A stretch of 64,000 nucleotides of DNA from Nevskiales bacterium (lineage in GTDB: Bacteria; Pseudomonadota; Gammaproteobacteria; Steroidobacterales; GCA-2729495), in assembly GCA_011526045.1 (NCBI GenBank), contig WYBE01000031.1, positions 1 to 64,000 on the forward strand, in the 5' to 3' direction. A program made the position numbers and the translations under genes. This document shows, piece after piece, positions 46,701-53,278 of this stretch. The notes beneath the pieces are model-generated. The model did no database searches, was not told the origin of the DNA, and worked only from the letters and a program-made list of their open reading frames with translations. Each line of letters starts with the position of its first letter. Positions within the stretch are counted from its first letter, which is position 1.

Positions 46701-47908
46701 GCAGCGATTGCCCGACACGGTATTACCTTTATCTACCCGTCTGGGCGACCGGCGAAGCCCCCTTGGGCGGCGGTATCGCCCCGCTCAGTTCTTCGGAGAG
46801 CAGTTCGTCGAGCAGCAGCCATTCGACCAGTCCGGGTTCGTATTCGCCGAGCAGCAGTGAAAGTAGTTCGCACAGCAGCAGCGCCAGCCAACCCAGCAGT
46901 CACAGCACCAGCCCCGGCTCGATGAGCCACAGCGGTGGCACGCATGCCAGCAGTGGATCGGCTGGCAGCAGCGGAAGTGGCAGCGTACCGGGTAGCAGTG
47001 GGGGGACACATCCGAGTAGCAGCCAGAGCGGCTCGGGCCCGAGCAGTGGAAGCGGAAGTACGCCGGGAAGCAGTGGCGTAACGCACAGCGGCAGCGGCGG
47101 ATCGAGCGGACCTGGCTCAGGCAGCGGTCCTGGCTCAGGGAGCGGCCCAGGGTCGGGCAGTGGACCTGGATCAGGAAGTGGGCCCGGCTCTGGCCCTGGT
47201 TCTGGCGGGTCGAGCGGTCCCGGTTCAGGTGGCTCGAGTGGCTCTGGAAGCGGAAGCTGTTTCCTTCACGGCACGCTGATTCGCCTTGCGGACGGCCGAC
47301 AAATTCCCATTGAGGACGTCAAACCCGGCAACCTCGTCGCGTCGCTGGATATCGAAGGTCTGGCCCGCGATGCCGAGCATGCCTCGCAATTCGAGTGGCT
47401 CAGGACCGATGCCGCGAAAAGGATGAGGCCGGTGGTCGCGACCATCGGCTCTGTGCGGCACGGCGACCACGACGGCTTCTTCGTCATCAACGGCCGCATC
47501 AAGCTGACCTTCGAACATCCCTTGCTCATCCGTCGCCAGCACCAATGGGGTTTCTGCTCGGTCGAGCTGCTGCAGGTTGGAGATTTTCTGATCCGCCACG
47601 ACCTGAGCGAGGAATACGTGGCCTCCGTCGAGCGCGTCGATTCGCCAGCCAGGACGGTCGCTATCTACGTGCCGGGCACCAACGTCTATCTGGCCGACGG
47701 CATCTGGGCGCACAACAGTTCCAGCGCTGCTTCTGGCTCGGGATCAGGATCGGGCAGCGGAGGCAAGTCGAGTGGCTCGTCATTCAGCTCGAGCGCCTCC
47801 TCCTCCAGCGGCAGCTCGTCCAGCGCATCCTCAAGCGCCTCTAGCAGTGGATCATCCAGTGCATCGAGCCATTCATCGTCCCACAGCTCAATCGCCGGAG
47901 GGTATTGA
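46697..47908 (+). CDS. serine-rich virion-type protein with intein-like Hint domain
   Basis: The 403-aa protein starts at ATG 46697 (ATGA overlap). Residues ~50-187 and 341-403 are low-complexity Ser/Gly/Pro/His stretches. Between them is a Hint domain of 153 residues: block A starts at Cys188 (CFLHGTLIRLADGRQIPIED), block B contains TFEHP (Thr271, His274), and block G ends WAHN (His339-Asn340) followed by Ser341. All residues for protein splicing are therefore present. No homing endonuclease is inserted. Bacterial-intein-like (BIL) domains occur in similar variable surface proteins. Whether it splices or cleaves is not predictable. Confidence 0.8.
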   Translation: MSSDCPTRYYLYLPVWATGEAPLGGGIAPLSSSESSSSSSSHSTSPGSYSPSSSESSSHSSSASQPSSHSTSPGSMSHSGGTHASSGSAGSSGSGSVPGSSGGTHPSSSQSGSGPSSGSGSTPGSSGVTHSGSGGSSGPGSGSGPGSGSGPGSGSGPGSGSGPGSGPGSGGSSGPGSGGSSGSGSGSCFLHGTLIRLADGRQIPIEDVKPGNLVASLDIEGLARDAEHASQFEWLRTDAAKRMRPVVATIGSVRHGDHDGFFVINGRIKLTFEHPLLIRRQHQWGFCSVELLQVGDFLIRHDLSEEYVASVERVDSPARTVAIYVPGTNVYLADGIWAHNSSSAASGSGSGSGSGGKSSGSSFSSSASSSSGSSSSASSSASSSGSSSASSHSSSHSSIAGGY

Positions 47909-47912
47909 AGCA

Positions 47913-48461
47913 ATGAACCCTTGCGACATCATGGAACGGGCGCTGGTCTTGATGGACAAGCTGCGGACCGATCCCCGAGTGCTTCAAGTCGATATCGTGG
48001 GAAGCATCCGCCGCGGCCTGGCCGAGGTGGGCGATCTCGACATCCTGATCACGACCCACGATCCGTGGTCCTTCGAACGTGGAGAATTGCCGCCGGGTGC
48101 ATTTCATCGGGCCCAGTGGCCGTCGCCATCGCTACTGATGGCGGATCTTTTCTTCTGCACGCCGGAGACCTACGGGGCGGCCCTGGCCTGCGCGACCGGG
48201 CCGCTGGCGCTGAACATCCGCTTGCACGAATTGGCCGCGAAGAAGAACTTGTGGTTGGATTTCCGGTCGTCGGGCAAGGGAGGCTTGCCGATGATCATGC
48301 CGAAATACAGCCCCTTTGTGGGCCTGTATGGGCCGGACGGGCGCGTGATTACTACGCCCACGGAGGAAGTTTTCTTCAAACTGATTGGGGAGCCGTGTGT
48401 TCCGGCGCCATACCGGGAATGGCTCGCGGGGCGGCGATCGAACGGATGCAGCACTACCTAA
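47913..48461 (+). CDS. stand-alone family X DNA polymerase / nucleotidyltransferase
   Basis: The 182-aa protein corresponds to the fingers-palm-thumb part of family X polymerases. The nucleotidyltransferase signature is VDIVGSIRRGLAEVGDLDIL with Gly30-Ser31 and Asp41/Asp43; the third metal ligand is probably Asp78 (LLMADLFFC). The thumb-like end has ATGPLALNIRLHELAAKKNL and TTPTEEVFFKLIGEPCVPAP, as in Pol beta-like enzymes. The 8-kDa lyase domain and the PHP exonuclease of bacterial PolX are missing. It could fill short gaps or add nucleotides. It is the last gene of the late block. Confidence 0.8.
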   Translation: MNPCDIMERALVLMDKLRTDPRVLQVDIVGSIRRGLAEVGDLDILITTHDPWSFERGELPPGAFHRAQWPSPSLLMADLFFCTPETYGAALACATGPLALNIRLHELAAKKNLWLDFRSSGKGGLPMIMPKYSPFVGLYGPDGRVITTPTEEVFFKLIGEPCVPAPYREWLAGRRSNGCSTT

Positions 48462-48629
48462 CCGCGGGGAAGCGCCCGCGCCACAACGTTATACTCTAGG
48501 ATTTCGTGCAGCCGTTCTAGCCTTTCGCCAAAAAATGTACTGTGGCCCCAGCAGCAATAACGCGTCGTTAAGGGAGGGCCTTGCGACCAACCGCTTGACG
48601 TTCTGAGCTCACCAGCCGATGATGATTGA
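48462..48629 (+). promoter_or_regulatory. gap between the phage late operon and the metal operon
   Basis: Directly at the polX stop lies a hairpin CGCGGG (48463-48468) with CCCGCG (48475-48480) but no T run. TATACT at 48490-48495 could serve as a -10 box, with no clear -35. No known metal-responsive operator (MerR-like dyad or cus/czc box) is evident. I infer that a promoter for the metal operon lies in this gap. Confidence 0.4.
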
Positions 48630-48977
48630 ATGAGACGGACGCTGATCCTGTTTTTTGCTCATTGGGCATTGCTTGCCGCGCCCACGCTTTGCATCGCGGG
48701 CGTTCTTGAGCACCCTTGTGGTTGCGGGCAGAAGGATGCCTGTTCACACGAATCAGAGTGCGATCAAGACCCATGCTCATCGTTGGTTGCAACGAAGGAC
48801 GCATCGGCGAACGTAGTGCCGCATATCGCAGCGCCATGTTTCGCCACCGTTTCTGCGTTCCTCGTACAGTTTTCAACCTGCCTTTCAGATTCGACGCTGC
48901 TTCGCCCTCCGGAGACATCCGATGTGCTCTGGGAGGGAAGGCCATACCCGCCCGCTGAGCTTCCTCTCCTTATCTGA
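48630..48977 (+). CDS. secreted Cys-rich protein at the head of the metal operon
   Basis: The 115-aa protein has a signal peptide (RRTLILFFAHWALLAAPTLC) and a mature part with seven Cys and several His in about 30 residues (HPCGCGQKDACSHESE and DQDPC). Such proteins precede czc/cus-type operons in some environmental bacteria and may bind metal or sense it in the periplasm. The ATG lacks a clear ribosome site. Function is inferred from composition and position. Confidence 0.62.
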   Translation: MRRTLILFFAHWALLAAPTLCIAGVLEHPCGCGQKDACSHESECDQDPCSSLVATKDASANVVPHIAAPCFATVSAFLVQFSTCLSDSTLLRPPETSDVLWEGRPYPPAELPLLI

Positions 48978-49081
48978 TTCCCAAGCGACAAATCATCGTT
49001 CGCTCACGCGGCGTCACGCCTTGCCCGTGAGCTGGGCACATGACTGCGCCCGTGTTTCGCTCGCTTGGGAGTCAACTTTGC

Positions 49082-50638
49082 ATGGAAAGACCGACGTATT
49101 TGATGATCTTGAGTGGATGTATCGGCGCGTGTTCGCTGGTTTGCGGCTGTATCGCCGTCAATCCCAGAAATGACTACGCCACAGCCCGCCAGAAAATCAC
49201 AGACGCGACGGGTAGCGACAGCGTCTTTGAGCCGGATGCTGTCGGCAGCGTCGAGGCCGCTGTTGCCGAGAGGTTGAAGGATGGGATCACCACCGATGAG
49301 GCGGTTGAGATCTGCCTGCTCAACAACCCATCGCTTCAAGCCGCCTTCCTTAACGTCGGAATTGCCCGAGCCGAGCTGGTCCAATCCGGACTCCTGTCCA
49401 ATCCAACGCTGGCACTTTCGGTTGCGTTCCCGGAGGGCGGAGGGCGAAGCAACATTCAATCGACGCTGGCGCAGAACATTGTCGACCTGTGGCAGATTCC
49501 GGTGCGAAGGCGGGCGGCTTCGCGCGCCCTGGACGCCTCGATTCTCGACCTTGCGCGGCAAGCCGCTCAGACAGCTATTGACACTAAGAGCGCATACTTT
49601 TCAGCGATTGCGGCCGAGCAAACACTCATTATTGCCCAGGAGAATCTCGGGCTTGCACAACAGCTACTTGAGGCAGCGGAAGACCGACAAAAGGCCGGCG
49701 CGGTAGGAGAGCTTGATGTTAATCTCGTTCGTGGAACACTTTATTCCGCCGAACTGGAGACCCAACGGGCCCGCCTGGATTCGAGCACGGCCCGTCGTCG
49801 CCTAGCGACGCTGCTCGGAATGATCGGGGATGCGCAGCACATCGTGCTTTCCTCGACGTTTTCGCCCGCCCCGCCAGTGCAGCTGAACGGTTCTCGGATT
49901 ACTGAACTTGCACTGGCCCAGCGACTGGACATCCAGGCTGCACGCAGGGAGACGGAAGCGAGCCGGGCGCGGCTTGCTCTTGAATATCGAAAGATTTTTC
50001 CGGATGTTGCCATCGGCGCCTATCTGGAGAGAACCGAGCGGCGGGCGCTTCCGGGCCGCAACGTCGCCGCCGACACCGCTCGCGCGAGCGTTGCCGCAGG
50101 CTCGCTCACCGCACCTGAGATTCAGTCGCGCGGACAGCGGAATATCGAACGCAACCAGGTGATCGATGCGATCTTCGGTCCCGCGTTCAATCTCACGCTT
50201 CCGCTATTCGACCAGAACCAGGCCCAGATCGCCAAGGCGAAATTCGCGTATGAGCAATCGCTCCGCCAGCTTGATGCGCTCGAACGCAGCGTCGTGCAGC
50301 AGGTCAGTCAAGGCGTGGACCAAGCAGAGACGGCGCGAAAGGTCGCCGAATATTTTCGCGGCAAACTGCTGCCCCAGGCGCGGTCAAACCTCGATCTTTC
50401 GCAGGAATCATACAAAGCGGGAAGGGCGTCGCTGATCGTGCTGCTTGACGCCCAGCGGGTCCTGCTCTCGACACGCCGCGAGGCCATCGCCGCCCAGCGC
50501 GACAGCGCCATCGCACTGGCCGAACTCGAACGGCTTGTATCTAAGCCGATCGCATCAATCCTCGCAGCGCCGTCAACGACACAACCCGCAGCGGCATCTC
50601 AGCCAACTGAACAGGAGGAATCCAATGTGTCGCCATGA
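49082..50638 (+). CDS. czcC: outer-membrane efflux channel of the RND metal pump (CzcC/CusC type)
   Basis: The 518-aa TolC-family protein forms the outer-membrane duct for the CzcBA pump. ATG 49082 is chosen because it places a signal sequence with a lipobox-like VCGC (Cys23) at the start, with GGAG upstream; an earlier ATG (49040) would add 14 residues ahead of it. The two OEP repeats show LNNPSLQAAFLNVGIARAEL and LAQRLDIQAARRETEASRAR, and the final NLDLSQESYKAGRASLIVLL is typical. The tail is Ala/Thr/Gln-rich. Its end overlaps the small lipoprotein gene by 14 nt. Confidence 0.9.
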   Translation: MERPTYLMILSGCIGACSLVCGCIAVNPRNDYATARQKITDATGSDSVFEPDAVGSVEAAVAERLKDGITTDEAVEICLLNNPSLQAAFLNVGIARAELVQSGLLSNPTLALSVAFPEGGGRSNIQSTLAQNIVDLWQIPVRRRAASRALDASILDLARQAAQTAIDTKSAYFSAIAAEQTLIIAQENLGLAQQLLEAAEDRQKAGAVGELDVNLVRGTLYSAELETQRARLDSSTARRRLATLLGMIGDAQHIVLSSTFSPAPPVQLNGSRITELALAQRLDIQAARRETEASRARLALEYRKIFPDVAIGAYLERTERRALPGRNVAADTARASVAAGSLTAPEIQSRGQRNIERNQVIDAIFGPAFNLTLPLFDQNQAQIAKAKFAYEQSLRQLDALERSVVQQVSQGVDQAETARKVAEYFRGKLLPQARSNLDLSQESYKAGRASLIVLLDAQRVLLSTRREAIAAQRDSAIALAELERLVSKPIASILAAPSTTQPAAASQPTEQEESNVSP

Positions 50639-50819
50639 GTCAATCACGTTCAGGAAGTTGCTGCCAATCCAGTTGGTCGGGCTTGTGGTGTTGCTCGCAG
50701 GTTGCCTTCCGGCGGAGGGAGGCGACGCCGACACAAGCGCGCCCCCAGCGGTAATCGGACAGTTCGTGGGCTTCGTCGTGGACTTTGCACGGCAACTGCT
50801 TGCCGCATACCTGTTTTAG
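50625..50819 (+). CDS. small 64-aa lipoprotein of the metal operon
   Basis: A perfect AGGAGGA ribosome site precedes ATG 50625. The product has a signal sequence with lipobox LAGC (Cys27) and a short mature part with one hydrophobic helix (VIGQFVGFVVDFARQLLAAY). It overlaps the czcC end and lies 12 nt before czcB, so it is translationally built into the pump operon. It may be a small pump accessory; unknown family. Confidence 0.65.
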   Translation: MCRHESITFRKLLPIQLVGLVVLLAGCLPAEGGDADTSAPPAVIGQFVGFVVDFARQLLAAYLF

Positions 50820-50831
50820 AGGAGTTTGACC

Positions 50832-52076
50832 GTGGCTGAAGTCAATGAAACCGGATGGAAGGGGCGCCGTGTACGGCAATTTGTCTTGCTTGCCGCTGGA
50901 CTTCTCGTGGGCGTCATCGGCACTCGCTATTGGATGGCGCGCACAGGCGGGCACAGTGCTTCCACGCAGAGCGCTTCCAGCGATCACGACGATCACGGGC
51001 GTGAAGGCGGTCGCGGCCATGAAGAAGGAGCGGTGTGGCTATCGCCGGAAGCGAGACGCACCTTCGGAATCGAAGTCGCCGACGCCGGTCCGGGCAAACT
51101 GGAGCAGACGATCACGCTTCCGGGAGAAGTCCGACTGAACGCGGACAAGGTCGCTCACATCGTTCCCCGAGTCTCGGGAATGGTCCGCGAAGTGCGAAAG
51201 AACCTTGGCGACGCCGTATCGCCCGGAGAGGTGATCGCGGTGCTTGACAGCCGGGAGCTTGCCGACGCGAAGGCGGCGGACCTCGCCGCGGCATCGCGCC
51301 ACGAGTTGGCCAAGGCCAACGTTGAACGGATCGAAAAGCTCTTCGAGAAAAAAATTGCGCCGGAAGAGGAGCTTCTCAAGGCCCGCCAGACGCTCGCCGA
51401 GACCGACATCGATCATCGAACAGCCGAGGCCAAACTTCATGCGTTGGGACTTACGCAGGAGCAGGTCGAGAAGCTGCACGAAGAAAAGGACACGGACTAT
51501 TCCCGCTACGAGATCAAGGCGCCGTTCGCAGGCGCGGTGATCGAAAAACACATCACGCTTGGAGAGGTCGTCAGCCCCGACACAAGCTGTTTTGTCCTCG
51601 CCGACCTCAGCAACGTCTGGATCGATGTCACGGTCTATCCGCAGGACGTGGCCCATGTCGCCGTCGGCCTTCCGGCCGACGTGACAGCCGCCGGGCTGAG
51701 GCCGCAGCGCGGCGAGATTGCGTATGTCAGCCCAAAGATCGAGGAGGGCACGCGGACGGGCATGGCGCGCGTGGTTCTGCCCAATCCGGATCAGCGCTGG
51801 CGACCCGGGATGTTTGTCCGGGCTGACTTGGTCGTGTCCGATGAGGACGCGGCGATCGTCGTTCCCAGCGCGGCGATTCAGACGATTGAGAACCAGACAG
51901 TTGTGTTCGTCGAGGAGCACGACGAGTTCAAGAAGCGGCCGGTGCTCGTCGGAAGAAGTACGGGAAGCCGAAGCGAGATCGTCAAGGGCCTGGATGCAGG
52001 CGAGCGCTACGCTGCGTCAGGGACCTTTATTTTGAAAGCGGAACTCGGAAAAGCCGAGGCGGAGCATGAGCACTGA
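50832..52076 (+). CDS. czcB: RND efflux periplasmic adaptor (CzcB/CusB type)
   Basis: The 414-aa membrane-fusion protein links CzcA and CzcC. It has an N-terminal anchor (FVLLAAGLLVGVIGTRYWMA), a His/Asp-rich segment (DHDDHGREGGRGHEEG) that could bind metal, the barrel-sandwich motif PRVSGMVREVRKNLGDAVSP, a hairpin of coiled coils (about residues 150-220), and the beta-barrel part (VWIDVTVYPQDVAHVAVGLP). The GTG at 50832 is preferred because GAGGAG lies six bases upstream; a TTG at 50826 is an alternative. Confidence 0.92.
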   Translation: MAEVNETGWKGRRVRQFVLLAAGLLVGVIGTRYWMARTGGHSASTQSASSDHDDHGREGGRGHEEGAVWLSPEARRTFGIEVADAGPGKLEQTITLPGEVRLNADKVAHIVPRVSGMVREVRKNLGDAVSPGEVIAVLDSRELADAKAADLAAASRHELAKANVERIEKLFEKKIAPEEELLKARQTLAETDIDHRTAEAKLHALGLTQEQVEKLHEEKDTDYSRYEIKAPFAGAVIEKHITLGEVVSPDTSCFVLADLSNVWIDVTVYPQDVAHVAVGLPADVTAAGLRPQRGEIAYVSPKIEEGTRTGMARVVLPNPDQRWRPGMFVRADLVVSDEDAAIVVPSAAIQTIENQTVVFVEEHDEFKKRPVLVGRSTGSRSEIVKGLDAGERYAASGTFILKAELGKAEAEHEH

Positions 52077-52186
52077 GACCGAGGCGGCGGCGGCGCGACG
52101 ACGCATTGGAGATCGTACGAACATAAGGAATCGGGCGGTGCGGTATCGCCCGCGAGTTCTTTCACCGCAACGATAGGAGCACGAAC

Positions 52187-52459
52187 ATGAAGACGACAAA
52201 CGGCAAGGTTCTGCTGGCAATTCTCGCGATTGGCATCGCGAGCGCAGCCATCGCGGGCAGCCTGATGGCACAGACGGGTCAATCGCCGCCGCCACGGAGC
52301 GAACCCCAGTATTTTGTCACCGGCGAAGGCGATGAAGCCCACCTGTGGGTTCGCGAGGGGACCAAACTGCGCTGTCTTGGCCACGGCGAATGCAAGGCGC
52401 ACGCCGGTCACAAGGAAGGCGACGGGCACGATCACGGAAAAGGCCATGACAAGCCGTAG
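52187..52459 (+). CDS. periplasmic His-rich small protein of the metal operon
   Basis: This 90-aa protein has a signal peptide (VLLAILAIGIASAAIAGSLM) and a short mature part ending in the metal-binding-looking HAGHKEGDGHDHGKGHDKP. A GGAGCACGAAC site precedes ATG. The 110-nt gap upstream includes a small hairpin (GGGCG/CGCCC near 52140). It probably buffers metal near the pump. It overlaps the next gene by 14 nt. Confidence 0.7.
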   Translation: MKTTNGKVLLAILAIGIASAAIAGSLMAQTGQSPPPRSEPQYFVTGEGDEAHLWVREGTKLRCLGHGECKAHAGHKEGDGHDHGKGHDKP

Positions 52460-52940
52460 CCCGAGCTTCCACGCGTGTGCAAATGGACGCCTCGTCAGCG
52501 GGGTGGTAATCGGTGCCTCGATGTGCACGGGGTTCGGCTGCGCCGCGTTGAGTCGTGATCCCCTAAGCGGTGGTGCAGTTCGACTTGAACTGGCCCCGAG
52601 TGACATCGCCAGCTTTTCCCGTCTTCGGGTGTACGAAGACGAGGGGAACCTCGTTGTGTACGGCAAGGTGGGACGGAAGGCGGGCGTAAAGGGGCGCGTG
52701 GATGCGATCGTTCGCGTGGTCGTACAGCTTCCCGATGGCGGCACGCTCGAAGCAACCAAGCGCGCTTTCCCTGCCCACCTACCCATCAGGCGCAGCCGAA
52801 AATCAAACTTCACCGTGCGCTTCGACGGCCTGCCGCCTGCTGGGACGATTGTGCATATTGAATGCCCACCGACCGGACCTTCTACGGCGCCGGCGTCATC
52901 GCCTGTGGCTTTTTTCAAGTACCTGGAGGCCCAAATATGA
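52446..52940 (+). CDS. putative lipoprotein of the metal operon
   Basis: The 164-aa product starts at ATG 52446 within the end of the preceding gene. It has an N-terminal hydrophobic segment with a possible lipobox ending at Cys32 (GASMCTGFGC) and a beta-rich mature domain (VRLELAPSDIASFSRLRVYE, NLVVYGKVGRKAGVKGRVDA, FTVRFDGLPPAGTIVHIECP), in pattern like small periplasmic sandwich proteins. Function unknown; its stop overlaps the PII gene start (ATGA). Confidence 0.65.
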   Translation: MTSRSPSFHACANGRLVSGVVIGASMCTGFGCAALSRDPLSGGAVRLELAPSDIASFSRLRVYEDEGNLVVYGKVGRKAGVKGRVDAIVRVVVQLPDGGTLEATKRAFPAHLPIRRSRKSNFTVRFDGLPPAGTIVHIECPPTGPSTAPASSPVAFFKYLEAQI

Positions 52941-53278
52941 AAGAGATAAAGGCCCTCATCCGCCCGCACATGATGACAAGGGTCATGGACTCGCTTCACG
53001 CGCTTCCTCATTTTCCAGGCGTCACAGTAAGTGATTGCCAGGGCCAAGGTCGGGGCCGTGGAAGCGCGGGGCGCTACGAGGCGACGGAAGAGACGATCTA
53101 CTTTGCGAAGATGACCAAGCTGGAGTTGTTCTGCGCGGATGAAATCTGTGATGGAATTGTCGAAGCAATCCGGCGCGCAGCGCACACCGGCTCTGCCGAT
53201 GATGGCGTGATCGCTGTCATCGACCTGTCGCGGGTCGTCAGCATCCGGACGGGTGAAGAGCAGGAGAAGGCGCTATAG
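52937..53278 (+). CDS. PII-like protein of the PII-NG group
   Basis: The 113-aa protein begins MKEIKALIRPHMMTRVMDSL, a PII signature start, and contains ETIYFAKMTKLELFCADEIC and DDGVIAVIDLSRVVSIRTGE. This corresponds to the PII-NG group, known from genes next to heavy-metal RND pumps. The usual T-loop uridylylation Tyr is not evident, so it is probably not a nitrogen regulator. It may sense metal, nucleotide or bicarbonate and act on the ATPase or pump. Its TAG overlaps the ATPase GTG by one base. Confidence 0.82.
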   Translation: MKEIKALIRPHMMTRVMDSLHALPHFPGVTVSDCQGQGRGRGSAGRYEATEETIYFAKMTKLELFCADEICDGIVEAIRRAAHTGSADDGVIAVIDLSRVVSIRTGEEQEKAL

